From the NCBI GenBank assembly GCA_910589165.1, contig CAJUSP010000001.1:1-64000 (forward strand): a stretch of 64,000 nucleotides of DNA, given 5' to 3'. Numbering within the stretch: position 1 is the first letter of the stretch; each line of letters opens with the position of its first letter. The notes under the pieces are model-generated. The model did not search any database. It was not told the origin of the DNA and saw nothing but the letters and a program-made list of their open reading frames with translations. The position numbers and the translations under genes were made by a program. Below, piece by piece: positions 54,498 to 63,363 of this stretch. The DNA is from an uncultured Adlercreutzia sp. (lineage in GTDB: Bacteria > Actinomycetota > Coriobacteriia > Coriobacteriales > Eggerthellaceae).

Positions 54498-55373
54498 GTG
54501 GGCGCTGCTGGAAACGGGCCGTGGGATTTGTACGACGAGCTGATCGAGGGAGTGCCCGCTGATGTGCGGGTGGCTGACTACGCGCTGGGCCTGAACTGGT
54601 CTTACGTGCAGGCGGAAAGCGGCTGCGGCATCGCCTACACGGCCCGCGGGGGCGCCAAGCGCACCGAGGTGGCCGATTGGCGCGGGCGCCCGCTGCGCGA
54701 CATGGCCGCGCTGGCGAAGTCGTGGTGCTTCGAGGAGGCCACGCTGGGCATCGCGGCGCTGAATGCCTGGTACGGTCGGGAAGAGAACCTGCGCGCCATG
54801 GGGGCCGTCATCGAGGACGACGGCGCCAGCGCAGACGAGGCTGCCGCGGCCGGGGAAGCCGCCGACGCCCTGGCTGTCGCCGCCGCCTCGGTTCGCGGCC
54901 CGGGCCACATACCCTGCGGCTGCAACCTCGGTGGCTTCGAGCTTGTGCGCCCGCAGCTTGAGGCCTTCGCCGCCGAACAAGGGCGCCTGCCCCGCGTCGT
55001 GGTGGTGGGCCACTTCCCCCACATGGAAGAGCTGGCCGCCTACACCGATCTCACCGTGCTCGAGCGCAACGTGCGCGACGCCTTAGACACCCCCGACCCG
55101 GCCTGCGAGTACGTGCTGCCGACCTGCGACTTCTCGTTCATAACCGGTGTCACCCTCATCAACAAGACGGCCCCGCGCCTGCTCGAGCTAGCCGCCGGCC
55201 GCCCGCTGACCATGGTGGGCCCGACGGTGGTGGCCTCCCCGGCCCTGCAGCGCCGTGGCGCCACGCTCCTGGCCGGCCGCTACGCCGTAGACCCCGACCG
55301 CGTCCGCTTCGCCTGCACCACCGGCTTCCCCTTCGGCAGCGCCCTAAAGAACTACGCCATAACCCAGGCTTAG
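54498..55373 (+). CDS. DUF364/DUF4213 protein (putative heavy-metal chelation domain)
   Basis: A 291-residue cytoplasmic protein. N-terminal DUF4213 part: WDLYDELIEGVPADVRVADY and LNWSYVQAESGCGIAYT. C-terminal DUF364 part: VVVVGHFPHMEELAAY, LTVLERNVRDALDTPDPACE and LPTCDFSFITGVTLINKT. Family members often sit near molybdate, iron or corrinoid genes and are thought to bind metals or cofactors; no activity is established. An Ala-rich insert of about 25 residues near 110-135 is unusual. GTG start with GGGAAGAGAGGG upstream. Confidence 0.85.
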   Translation: MGAAGNGPWDLYDELIEGVPADVRVADYALGLNWSYVQAESGCGIAYTARGGAKRTEVADWRGRPLRDMAALAKSWCFEEATLGIAALNAWYGREENLRAMGAVIEDDGASADEAAAAGEAADALAVAAASVRGPGHIPCGCNLGGFELVRPQLEAFAAEQGRLPRVVVVGHFPHMEELAAYTDLTVLERNVRDALDTPDPACEYVLPTCDFSFITGVTLINKTAPRLLELAAGRPLTMVGPTVVASPALQRRGATLLAGRYAVDPDRVRFACTTGFPFGSALKNYAITQA

Positions 55374-55627
55374 CGTGATGTTGGTTCCTGTCCTCTGGGA
55401 ACTTCCATGAAAGCGGGCAAGTCTTCGATGCCATGGTGAGCGTTGGCAACTAATCGCCGCCGCTGATTCTGGCATTGGCATTAAACGACACGCCGCACTA
55501 GCCCATCAGTAGGATCTGACGGGCTTGGTCGGGGGTGATTTCTCGCCGGTAGCAGGTGGCGCAGAAGTTGCGAAGGGGCGGTCGAAGGCGATAAGTTGCG
55601 ATAACGGAGCGGCGATCAGCCGCAGCC
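55374..55627. other. Intergenic stretch with a weak terminator-like hairpin
   Basis: About 250 bp between convergent genes with no supported gene. AGCCC-A-TCAG pairs with CTGA-C-GGGCT at 55500-55525 (one mismatch) and could end the DUF364 transcript. Nothing else recognised. Confidence 0.4.
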
Positions 55628-56575
55628 TCAGCACTCGTAGACGATGGAGCCCAGGGCGCTTGTGTCGCCGTGGACGATGCGGGCGTATTCGCGCTTGAAA
55701 GCGGCGTCGTCCAGCGCGTCGCGCAGGCAGCGGGCCAGCCGCCGGTCGCTGCCGCGCTTGGCGACGGCGATATCGACCCACTCGTGCTGCAGGGGTACGA
55801 ACGTGACGCCGCTTGCCTGGGCCGCCGTGCTCTCGTCGGCCACAGCGGCGTCGGCCGCGCCGTTCGCCACGGCCTCGGCGGCTGCCAGGGCGGTGGGGTG
55901 CGGCCGCCGATAGCCGGCTATAAGGAAGGGGTTCGCCTCCATGGCCAGAAGTTTCGCGTCCAGCAAGATGCGCGAGGCGCAGCCAAGCGGCCGGTTGGCG
56001 ATACGTATGCCCTCGCGCAGCAGGGCGCCCCACGAGGCGATGCCCCGGGGATTCCCCTCGGCCACGAGCAGCCCCACCTGTCGCCGCACCAGCCGGTAGA
56101 CCACCACGGGCAGCCCGGGCGCCAGGCACTGCACATAGGGGATGTTGTAGCTGTTGGATCGCTGGTCGTACAGGTGCACCACGGCCGCATCCACCGTGCC
56201 CTCGTACAGCGCCACCAGGGCCTGGTAGCCTGTGGCGGCCACGCGCTGGGACGGGAACTTCTGCTGCTCGAGCCGCTCGACGATCAGGTCGCAGGGCACT
56301 CCCTGGCCGGCGATGAGGAAGGAGCCGGCGTCCGCCGCGGCGGCGAGCCGCCTGAGGGTGCCGCTTTCGTTGCGGTCGGCCTCAGCCGACGCCGGCTCGC
56401 TGCCAGAGCGCCGCCGCTGCCGGTAGGCCTCAAGGTCGGCAGGGTCGAACAGCAGCTTGCGCCCCAAGCGGTACGAGGGCAGATCCCCCGACTTCGCGAG
56501 GGCGTACACGGCATTCCTGCCGATATGCAGAAGGCTCGCCGCCGCTTCGGCGTTGAGCAGGTCGCTGCCGGGCAT
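55628..56575 (-). CDS. HTH regulator with substrate-binding domain (molybdate-type)
   Basis: A 315-residue regulator. An excisionase/MerR-type HTH (about 5-52: LLNAEAAASLLHIGRNAVYALA) is joined to a periplasmic-binding-protein-like domain (about 85-300, with SFLIAGQGVPCDLIV, YEGTVDAAVVHLYD and ANRPLGCASRILLD), the PBP_like domain known from molybdate-responsive regulators. It is divergent from a molbindin, so molybdate or tungstate is the likely ligand. AAAGGAGG precedes the ATG, and an inverted repeat covers this site. Confidence 0.85.
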   Translation of the reverse strand: MPGSDLLNAEAAASLLHIGRNAVYALAKSGDLPSYRLGRKLLFDPADLEAYRQRRRSGSEPASAEADRNESGTLRRLAAAADAGSFLIAGQGVPCDLIVERLEQQKFPSQRVAATGYQALVALYEGTVDAAVVHLYDQRSNSYNIPYVQCLAPGLPVVVYRLVRRQVGLLVAEGNPRGIASWGALLREGIRIANRPLGCASRILLDAKLLAMEANPFLIAGYRRPHPTALAAAEAVANGAADAAVADESTAAQASGVTFVPLQHEWVDIAVAKRGSDRRLARCLRDALDDAAFKREYARIVHGDTSALGSIVYEC

Positions 56576-56600
56576 AATATCCTCCTTTAAGGATATTATA
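56574..56600 (-). promoter_or_regulatory. Inverted repeat spanning the regulator's ribosome site and -10 box
   Basis: ATAATATCC / GGATATTAT, perfect 9-bp arms with an 8-bp centre that contains the Shine-Dalgarno. The left arm touches the start codon and the right arm overlaps a TATAAT on the minus strand (56595-56600). It is well placed for autorepression, or to hide the ribosome site in an RNA hairpin. Confidence 0.65.
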
Positions 56601-56788
56601 GTTCAATGAGAATTAAACAGAAGAGGAAAGGGATGAAGCGGGACGAATGGGTACGGCGATTGTGAAGTCGGGCTTCATCTGCTCCTTCGCAGCTGCCCGC
56701 CCGCTATAGTTCCCCTTGCAACGAAACGCCCGGCACACCGGGCACCGCACGCCCGACCACCGGGCGCGACCGAAAGGAACTGACTGCT

Positions 56789-57214
56789 ATGAAGATCTCT
56801 GCTCGCAACATCCTGAAGGGCACCGTCGAGAACGTGGCCGAGGGCGCCGTCAACGGCGTGGTGGCCATCAAGGTCGGCAACGACACCGTGAAGGCCGACA
56901 TCACCATGGACGCTATCCGCGACCTGGGCCTGGAGTACGGCAAGGAGTGCTTCGCCATCGTGAAGGCCACCTCTGTGATGTTCGCCACCGGCGAGGAGCG
57001 CCTGACCTGCCTGTCCGCCCGCAACCAGCTGGCCGGCACCGTGGTTGAGGTGCGCGAGGGCGCGGTGAACGGCCACGTGGTCCTGGAGACCGCCTCCGGC
57101 CTGCGCATCAAGGGCTCCATCACCAACGAGGCCATCGAGAACCTGGGCCTGAAGGAGGGCGTGCGTGCGCTCGCCATCGTGAAGTCCACCGACGTGATGG
57201 TGGGTGTGGAGTAA
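56789..57214 (+). CDS. Molbindin (two Mop domains)
   Basis: A 141-residue cytoplasmic molybdate/tungstate-binding protein with two tandem Mop (TOBE) domains, each starting with the same block: ISARNILKGTVENVAEGAVN and LSARNQLAGTVVEVREGAVN. The oxyanion-binding residues of Mop lie in these and in the KADITMDAI / IKGSITNEAI segments. It stores molybdate for cofactor synthesis and so supports the molybdoenzymes. Divergent from the HTH/PBP regulator. Confidence 0.93.
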   Translation: MKISARNILKGTVENVAEGAVNGVVAIKVGNDTVKADITMDAIRDLGLEYGKECFAIVKATSVMFATGEERLTCLSARNQLAGTVVEVREGAVNGHVVLETASGLRIKGSITNEAIENLGLKEGVRALAIVKSTDVMVGVE

Positions 57215-57234
57215 CTCCTCCACCCATAAACGAA

Positions 57235-57266
57235 GAAGCCCTCCCTGCGGCAGCGGGGAGGGCTTC
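57235..57266. terminator. Bidirectional hairpin between molbindin and mIHF genes
   Basis: GAAGCCCTCCC / GGGAGGGCTTC, perfect 11-bp stem with a 10-nt loop, between two convergent genes, so it can serve both. Confidence 0.75.
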
Positions 57267-57288
57267 TCGCGTATAGGGCCGGGGCCGC

Positions 57289-57606
57289 TTACTTCACGTT
57301 GGCGGCGATCCAGTCGAGCAGGGCGGCCTTCTGGTTGGCGCCCAGACCGCCGAGGCGACGGGTGTCCGGAATGCCGCAGATCTCCAGCGCCTGGGCGGCC
57401 TTGACGGCGCCCACGCCGGGAAGCTTCTTCAGGAAGGCGAGGACCTTGACCTTGGCGTACACCGGGTCGGAGTTATCTATGAAGTCCTTCGGGCTCATCT
57501 TGCCCTCGGCCAGCTGCTTCATAGCGGCGGAACGGGCCTCGCGCACGACGCGGGCCTTCTCCAGCGCGGCGGCGCGCTGCTCGGGGGTCATCTGGGGGAG
57601 TGCCAT
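57289..57606 (-). CDS. mihF: Integration host factor, actinobacterial type
   Basis: A 105-residue nucleoid-associated protein unrelated to proteobacterial IHF. Typical sequence: ALPQMTPEQRAAALEKARVV, then the DNA-binding helix-two-turn-helix FLKKLPGVGAVKAAQALE with ICGIPDTRRLGGLGANQKAALL. It bends and compacts DNA and is usually essential. GGAG lies 10 nt before the chosen ATG. A long leader with hairpins precedes it. Confidence 0.95.
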   Translation of the reverse strand: MALPQMTPEQRAAALEKARVVREARSAAMKQLAEGKMSPKDFIDNSDPVYAKVKVLAFLKKLPGVGAVKAAQALEICGIPDTRRLGGLGANQKAALLDWIAANVK

Positions 57607-57934
57607 TACATCGGCTCCTTTCCAAGTCGCGAATAATGCATACGGATGATAAGGCCTGCTCGCGCAAAGCAAAACCGCAGGGCGGGGGTTCGGGCGCCTA
57701 AAACGCGCAGACGGCGCGGTGAGCGGCGCGAAAGGGGGGCCGCGAAGGCGCGGGCGAAGGGGCGCAGACGGGGACATCAGGCTGTGCCCAAAGGGGGAGA
57801 GAGCGGGCCGTGAGCAGAGGGGGATGAGCTCACGGCCCGTAGTTTCCTTGACGCTCGAGGGGGATGAGCGCCTCAGAAAAGAGAAGAGGAGGGAGGCCGA
57901 CCGAGAGGGGGGTTTCGATTCTTCGGTCTCCACG
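57607..57934 (-). ncRNA. Long structured leader or small RNA with two C-rich hairpin loops (6C-like candidate)
   Basis: Transcription from the minus promoter at 57941-57968 would give about 330 nt before mihF. The RNA has two hairpins whose loops both read AUCCCCCUC: stem GGCGCUC/GAGCGUC (57850-57872) and stem GGGCCGUGAGC/GCUCACGGCCC (57805-57838). Pairs of C-rich loops define the 6C RNA motif of Actinobacteria, although here each loop has five C, not six or more. A further UCUCCCCC follows. It may be an independent sRNA or a 5' regulatory leader. No protein is encoded in the stretch. Confidence 0.5.
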
Positions 57935-57940
57935 GGATTC

Positions 57941-57968
57941 ATTATAGTCCGATATTATCCTAAGTCAA
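57941..57968 (-). promoter_or_regulatory. Sigma-70-type promoter for the mihF leader/C-rich RNA
   Basis: Minus strand TTGACT (57963-57968) and TATAAT (57941-57946) with a 16-bp spacer, in an AT-rich island. Strong match to the housekeeping consensus. Confidence 0.7.
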
Positions 57969-58228
57969 GAATAATTTTGGAAAGAGAATAATTTGGGCTC
58001 TGGCCAGGTGATACGTTCCGAAAAACGTGTCTGGTGCGGAAAATCGAAGAAGAAAGCCCGGCGCGACTGCGGCGCCTGAAGCCGGAGGAGGCGGCGGGGA
58101 ATCCTTAAGATTCGCTGAGGGTGCGCGCCGATTTCCCGCGAGCGGGGGAAAGTGGGGTAGTATGGTGGGGAAGAGGCGGCGTCTGCGGGCGCCGGCGCAG
58201 CAGCTACGCGAAAAGAAGAGGAACCCCC

Positions 58229-58723
58229 ATGCGAGACATGCCGACGAATCAGCTGAACCCCCGCATCAAGAAGGTGTGGCGCATCAACGACAGCATCTGG
58301 ATCATCATCTGCTTTCTGGCCTGCTTCGTGCCCTTCGCCCTGGTGGCGGCTATCGAGCCGGCCGAGGCCGGCTGGGCCGGCGCTGTGGCGCTTATCGTGG
58401 CCGTGGTGTTCGCGGCCCTGTTCGTGCTGCTCGTGGTGGTGCTGCCGCCCATCCGCTACGCGCGTTGGCGCTACGAGCTAACCGACGACTACTTGGATAT
58501 CGCCCGCGGCATCTTCTGGCGCAAGCGCTTCATCATCCCGTTCATCCGCGTGCAGAACACCGACACGCGCCAGGGGCCCATCCTGCGCGCCTTCGGGCTG
58601 TCCAGCGTGACGGTGGCCACGGCCGCCGGCGAGCACGAGATTCCCGGCCTTGACAACAACGAGGCTGACGTCCTGCGCGACCGCGCCGCCGAGCTGGCGC
58701 GCCTCGCCCGAGAGGACGTGTAA
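58229..58723 (+). CDS. Bacterial PH-domain membrane protein (YdbS-like)
   Basis: A 164-residue protein with two membrane helices (about 22-46 and 49-75) and one bPH2 domain (YELTDDYLDIARGIFWRKRF then IIPFIRVQNTDTRQGPILR and FGLSSVTVATAAG). YdbS/YdbT pairs are common, usually of unknown role; in Bacillus they affect antibiotic resistance. Start 58229 follows AAGAGGAAC; an ATG three codons later is possible. TAATG overlap with the next gene. The 260 bp upstream holds no gene. Confidence 0.88.
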   Translation: MRDMPTNQLNPRIKKVWRINDSIWIIICFLACFVPFALVAAIEPAEAGWAGAVALIVAVVFAALFVLLVVVLPPIRYARWRYELTDDYLDIARGIFWRKRFIIPFIRVQNTDTRQGPILRAFGLSSVTVATAAGEHEIPGLDNNEADVLRDRAAELARLAREDV

Positions 58724-60720
58724 TGAACCAGCAGCCGAATTATTCCCCGGGCCTTCCGCCCCAGCCCCCGATGCCCGCGCCCGTCGCGCCTCAGCCTGCG
58801 CCGCAACCGCAGCCGCCTGCGCAGCCCATGCCCCAACCCGAGGCGCCCCTGCCCCGCCACCACGTGCACCACTCTTATATGTGGTTGGAAAGCATCCGCA
58901 CCTGCGTCATCGTCATCGTGATGGTGGTCATTGCGAACTTCTCTACCATCGCGGGCCTTATGGCCGATGGCGAGCTGGACGGCCTATCCGCCGGCCTCAT
59001 GCTGGCCATCGTCGGCGGTGGCACCCTCGTGCTGCTGCTGATCATCGTGGCCATCGTGGTGGTGACGCGGCTCGTCAGCTACAAGCACCTGTATTTCACC
59101 GTGGGGCCTTCCGAGTTCACTCTCTGCTCGGGCGTATTCAATAAGAAGAAGGTGCACGTGCCCTACCAGCGTGTGCAGTCGGTGGATCAGCGGGCCACGC
59201 TGCTGCAGCGCATCTTCGGCGTGTGCACCGTGGCCATCGACACGGCCGGCGGCGCGGCGAACAAGGCCGTGGTGGTGCCCTACCTTACCAAGGCCCAGGC
59301 GGAATGGCTGCGTGCCGAACTCTACAATCGCAAGGCCGCGCTGGCGGCCGGTGCGGTGCCTAGCGCGATGCCCGGCACGAGTGTCACTCCCGCGGCCGTT
59401 GCCCCCGGCGCCCCCTCGGCCGTGGCCGGTGTGGCAGCAGTCGTGAACGACGTAGCCGCCCTTGATCCCGCCGCTATCGCCGCGGCGGCCACCTCGCCGG
59501 CGGGCAACGTGCTCGATGCGGGCGCTGCGGCCTGGGGCCAGTTCAGCGGCGTCTTCGGCGGCCCGGCCCAAGACACGGGCGCCGTCTCCTACGAGTACGG
59601 CCTCACCAACAAGGAGCTGTTCCTGGCGGGGCTTTCCAACACCACTTCCGTGGGCCTTATCGCCCTCGGCTTGATCGTGGGCGTCCTCCAGGCGGTGGGC
59701 TTCCTCTTCGACGCCTTCGGCGATGCAGCCAACATCGCCGTGGAAGAGGCGGCGATCTACTTCAGTTCCGAGGTCACGGCCTGGATGATCGGCGGCATTT
59801 CCGCGGTTGTCGTCGGCATCGTGCTCGTGCTGTGGGTGCTCTCGGCGGTGGGCTCGTGCATCAGCTACGGCGGATTCAAAGCGCGCCGCCGCGGCAGCCG
59901 TATCGAGGTGGAGTATGGCCTGCTCCAGCACACGTTCCAAGGCGTGGCCGTGGACCGCGTGCAGTCGGTGGTGGTGAAGCAGAGCTTCATCCGCCGCCTG
60001 TTCGGCTACTGCGAGCTGTCCCTGGGCAAGATCGACGCCGCCGACGACTCGGACGACGCGAGCAAGAAGGGCTCTCTCGCCCAGCAGGGGCTCATCATCC
60101 ACCCCTTCGTGAAGATGAGCCGTGTGCCCGAGATTCTCGCCGGCATCGTGCCGGAGTTCGCGGAGCTGCCGACCGAGTCGCGCCCCGTGGCCCGGGTGGC
60201 CCTGCGCCGCGCCATCGTGCGCCGGGGCATCATCCAGGGCGGCGGCTTCTGGCTGGCGGTGCTCGCGGTCGCTGGGTTTGCGGGCATGGCGTGGTTCAAT
60301 GGAGCGCTTGAGTCGGGGATGTTCGATCTGGACTGGCAGGAGCTGTGGATATCGGGTATGCTCGCCTCCTTCGGTCCCTCGGTTCTCGCCATCCTGCTGG
60401 CCCTCGCCCTCATCCTCGTCATCATCGACATTGTCGGCGCGGTGCTATGGGCCCGCGAGTCCAGCTTCGCCTTCAACCGGCGCTTCATGCAGGTGAGCAA
60501 CGGCGGCTTCTCCCGTGAAACGGTCAGCTTCCCGCGCCAGAAAATCCAGTTCGGCTGCGCGCGCACGAACCCGTTGCAGCGCCGCGCCGGCACCGACACC
60601 CTGCTCGCCACCACGGCGGCCGGCTCCGGCGGCACCACGACGGTGCTCATCGATGCCGCCCACGAAGACGCCATGGCCTGGCTCGACTGGCTGAAACCCG
60701 GCGGGAATATGGTAAAGTAG
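58723..60720 (+). CDS. Bacterial PH-domain membrane protein (YdbT-like)
   Basis: A 665-residue protein. A Pro/Gln-rich cytoplasmic N-terminus (1-45) leads into membrane helix pairs, with three bPH2 repeats sharing the pattern 'xxVPYQRVQSVDQR...FGV': KKVHVPYQRVQSVDQRATLL, FQGVAVDRVQSVVVKQSFIR and VSFPRQKIQFGCARTNPLQR. An Ala/Pro-rich linker near 210-270 is unusual. It works with the shorter PH protein just upstream, with which it is translationally coupled. Confidence 0.87.
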   Translation: MNQQPNYSPGLPPQPPMPAPVAPQPAPQPQPPAQPMPQPEAPLPRHHVHHSYMWLESIRTCVIVIVMVVIANFSTIAGLMADGELDGLSAGLMLAIVGGGTLVLLLIIVAIVVVTRLVSYKHLYFTVGPSEFTLCSGVFNKKKVHVPYQRVQSVDQRATLLQRIFGVCTVAIDTAGGAANKAVVVPYLTKAQAEWLRAELYNRKAALAAGAVPSAMPGTSVTPAAVAPGAPSAVAGVAAVVNDVAALDPAAIAAAATSPAGNVLDAGAAAWGQFSGVFGGPAQDTGAVSYEYGLTNKELFLAGLSNTTSVGLIALGLIVGVLQAVGFLFDAFGDAANIAVEEAAIYFSSEVTAWMIGGISAVVVGIVLVLWVLSAVGSCISYGGFKARRRGSRIEVEYGLLQHTFQGVAVDRVQSVVVKQSFIRRLFGYCELSLGKIDAADDSDDASKKGSLAQQGLIIHPFVKMSRVPEILAGIVPEFAELPTESRPVARVALRRAIVRRGIIQGGGFWLAVLAVAGFAGMAWFNGALESGMFDLDWQELWISGMLASFGPSVLAILLALALILVIIDIVGAVLWARESSFAFNRRFMQVSNGGFSRETVSFPRQKIQFGCARTNPLQRRAGTDTLLATTAAGSGGTTTVLIDAAHEDAMAWLDWLKPGGNMVK

Positions 60721-60725
60721 CGCCC

Positions 60726-61586
60726 ATGAGCAAAACAGACAGAACAGACGACGCGGTGAGCAAGCCCACCTTCCTCGATTTTTTGCGCGCGAACCGGCGC
60801 GAGAACGTCTCGGAAGACGAGATCAAGGACATGGTGGCCGAAAACGCCGAGCTTCTCGACGACGAGAAGCGCATGATCAACGACATCCTCGACCTGTCGG
60901 ACATGACGGTGCGCGAAATTATGAAGCCCCGGGTGGACATGATCATGGTGGAGGACACCGAATCGGCCCGCACGGCTCTGGACCGCATGCGCGGCACCGG
61001 TTACTCGCGCCTGCCCGTCTACCACGAGGAAATCGATGACGTCATTGGCATTGTCTATTACAAGGACCTCATCTCCCCGCTGATGGACGGCCGCCTGGAA
61101 GAACCGGTCATCGACTACATGTTCGAGCCTTACTACGTGCCCGAGACCAAAAACGTGCTGCCGCTGCTTTCCGAGCTGCAGGCCGAGCACCAGCAGATGG
61201 CCATCGTGGTGGACGAGTACGGTGGCACCGACGGCCTTATCACCATGGAAGACATCGTGGAGGAAATCGTCGGCGAGATCATCGATGAGTCCGACAATGA
61301 CCGCGACCTGGTGATCCTTCTGAACCCCGATCAGTGGCGCGCCGACGGGCGCCTGCCGGTGGAAGACGCCATGGAGCTCGGTTGGCCGCTGGAGGAATCC
61401 GACGACTACGAGACGCTGGCCGGCTGGATCATCCACACGCTGGACTCCGTTCCCAAGGTGGGCGACGAGCTGGTGGTCGCCGGCTTCGCCTTCAAAGTCG
61501 AGAAGATGCGCCGCTCGCGGATATCCATCGTCCGCGTGACGCGCCTTCCCGAGGCAAGTTGTGAAGAGACGGTAACGGCTTCATAA
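60726..61586 (+). CDS. CBS-domain protein, CorC/HlyC type
   Basis: A 286-residue cytoplasmic protein with a CBS pair (about 60-185: MTVREIMKPRVDMIMVEDTE and YSRLPVYHEEIDDVIGIVYY) and the CorC_HlyC domain (about 200-275, DELVVAGFAFKVEKMRRSRI). It lacks the DUF21 membrane part found in hemolysin-family relatives, so it resembles CorC, implicated in magnesium/cobalt efflux. The motif YGGTDGLITMEDIVEEIVGEI is typical. It starts 5 bp after the PH gene. Confidence 0.9.
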   Translation: MSKTDRTDDAVSKPTFLDFLRANRRENVSEDEIKDMVAENAELLDDEKRMINDILDLSDMTVREIMKPRVDMIMVEDTESARTALDRMRGTGYSRLPVYHEEIDDVIGIVYYKDLISPLMDGRLEEPVIDYMFEPYYVPETKNVLPLLSELQAEHQQMAIVVDEYGGTDGLITMEDIVEEIVGEIIDESDNDRDLVILLNPDQWRADGRLPVEDAMELGWPLEESDDYETLAGWIIHTLDSVPKVGDELVVAGFAFKVEKMRRSRISIVRVTRLPEASCEETVTAS

Positions 61587-61820
61587 CGCGCCTTTCGGGG
61601 TCTTCCAATGCGACCTGCGGGAACCCAGCCGACGGGCTTTGTCAAGCGAACAAAACGTGGACATCGGCGCACGCCGTTTTCGCCTTTCGGCCAACTTAGG
61701 GTAGAATAGCCGCGTTGAAAAACAGCATAGATTTCCATGCCTGCAGCAAACTCCACTCATTAATCCAACACGCTGCTGCCGCTTATGCGGTTGGTTTCGT
61801 GCTGTCGAGAAAGGAAATGA

Positions 61821-62639
61821 GTGGTTACAAGGCGCAAAAAAAGTCATCGCGGCATCGTTGTGGCAACGATGCTCGCCCTGTGCGTGCTGCCTATGCTAGC
61901 CGTCAGCTTCCTGGGCTTCGATTGGGCATCGGCCGGTTCCCACGATACGAACGCCACCACCTTCGGCCTCGATCAGCAGAGCGCCGAGGCCCGCGAGGCC
62001 AACGGCGTGGATCCCGATACCGTGCAGGATAAATCCGACGCCGACATTCTCGCCGTGGAAGACGTGGCCGAGGAAGCCTCGCTGCGCACCGCCTCGTCGC
62101 GCGATGTGAGCGCCGGCGTGCAGGAAATTGCCGAAGAGCAGGAAGCGGCGCGCATTGCCGCCGAAGAGGCCGCCCGCGCGGCCGAGCAGGAAGCCATCGA
62201 GCGTGCCGACGCCACGCGCTCCCGCTACTACGCCACCTACGGCTCGCTGCCGGCGGGCGATGTCGATTTCTCTGTGGGCCGCGACGCATTCATCGCCGAG
62301 TGGACCGAGCGCATCAACAACTACCTGGCGGGCAGCCCCCTGGCCGGCCACGGCGAGACCTTCGCCACCGCCGCCTGGGAGGCAGGCATCGACCCGCGTT
62401 GGTCGCCGGCTATCTCGAACACCGAGTCCACGAAGGGCCGCGTGTGCTTCAAGTCGCACAACGCCTGGGGTTGGGACCAGACGAACTGGCCCGACTGGGA
62501 TACCGCCATCCGCGCCCACGTGCGGGGCCTCGCGCGCGGCTACGGCTTCACCATCAGCTACTCCTACGCCCAGCGCTACTGCCCCCCGAACTACGACAAC
62601 TGGTACCGAGATACTTTAAACCAGATGACGCTCATCTAA
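61821..62639 (+). CDS. Secreted lysozyme/transglycosylase-like wall protein
   Basis: A 272-residue exported protein. A basic start (MVTRRKKSHRG) plus a hydrophobic segment (IVVATMLALCVLPMLAVSFL) forms a signal peptide or membrane anchor. An Ala/Glu-rich region (about 80-135) probably forms a coiled coil. The C-terminal ~120 residues contain AAWEAGIDPRWSPAISNTES with a candidate catalytic Glu, followed by NAWGWDQTNWPDWDTAIRAH, the pattern of glucosaminidase/transglycosylase-type domains. GTG start with AAAGGAAATGA upstream. TAGAAT at 61702-61707 is a possible -10 box. Ends at a strong terminator. Confidence 0.78.
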   Translation: MVTRRKKSHRGIVVATMLALCVLPMLAVSFLGFDWASAGSHDTNATTFGLDQQSAEAREANGVDPDTVQDKSDADILAVEDVAEEASLRTASSRDVSAGVQEIAEEQEAARIAAEEAARAAEQEAIERADATRSRYYATYGSLPAGDVDFSVGRDAFIAEWTERINNYLAGSPLAGHGETFATAAWEAGIDPRWSPAISNTESTKGRVCFKSHNAWGWDQTNWPDWDTAIRAHVRGLARGYGFTISYSYAQRYCPPNYDNWYRDTLNQMTLI

Positions 62640-62647
62640 ATTAGTGA

Positions 62648-62675
62648 GAAAATGCCGCAAGGCATTTTCTTTTAT
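62648..62675 (+). terminator. Rho-independent terminator after the wall-protein gene
   Basis: GAAAATGCC-GCAA-GGCATTTTC followed by TTTTAT: 9-bp stem, tetraloop and U-tract. Confidence 0.9.
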
Positions 62676-62692
62676 AGGGAGGAAACGCGACT

Positions 62693-63355
62693 ATGAGCAA
62701 TGTCATTGTGGTGGGATGCGGGCGCGTGGGCTCGCAGCTGGCCAACATGCTCTCCGATAACGGCAACAACGTCTGCTGCATCGACAAGAACGCCGATGCC
62801 TTCGCCAACCTTGGCCGCAACTTCAACGGCAGCACGGTCCAGGGCGTGGGCTTCGACGAGGACGTGCTCATCCGCGCCGGCGTGGAGGAATGCGACGTGC
62901 TGGCCGCTGTCACCCAGTTCGACAACGCCAACCTCATGTGCGCGGAAGTGGCCAACCACCTGTTCGGCGTGCCCCATGTTATCTCGCGCCTGTACAATCC
63001 CGACCACGAGCGCGCCTATATGCAGCTTGGCATCGACTACGTCTGCGGCACGTCGCTCGTGGCCGAGGACGTGTTCTCGAAAATCGTGTCGGGCCACGGC
63101 TCCCACATCGAGACCTTCGGCGAGTTCGAGGTGCTGCGGTTCACCTTGGACTTGGCCAGCCGCGACAACGCGAAGACCATCCGCGTCTCGGAACTCGAGC
63201 GCGACCACGAGGTGCGCATCATCGCCTTCGAGCGCGCCGACGGCTCGGCGTCCTCCATTCCCACCCCCGATTCGCTGCTGTACGCGGGCGATTCCATCCT
63301 GGCCTGCGTGCGCCACGACGTGATCGCGCAGTTCTCGCGCTACATTCTTGATTAG
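62693..63355 (+). CDS. TrkA-family potassium uptake regulator (first of two)
   Basis: A 220-residue cytoplasmic gating protein. NAD-binding RCK domain: MSNVIVVGCGRVGSQLANML with Asp in CIDKNADAF; C-terminal TrkA_C domain about 140-220. It should form rings with, or gate, a Trk/Ktr K+ channel. GGGAGGAAA upstream of the ATG. The second TrkA gene starts 8 bp after its stop. Confidence 0.92.
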   Translation: MSNVIVVGCGRVGSQLANMLSDNGNNVCCIDKNADAFANLGRNFNGSTVQGVGFDEDVLIRAGVEECDVLAAVTQFDNANLMCAEVANHLFGVPHVISRLYNPDHERAYMQLGIDYVCGTSLVAEDVFSKIVSGHGSHIETFGEFEVLRFTLDLASRDNAKTIRVSELERDHEVRIIAFERADGSASSIPTPDSLLYAGDSILACVRHDVIAQFSRYILD

Positions 63356-63363
63356 GAGAGGCC

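Noticed and set aside
61708..61820. Possible c-di-AMP (ydaO) riboswitch before the wall-protein and TrkA genes
   Set aside because: Downstream gene types fit, but the conserved core is not visible and the leader is too short.
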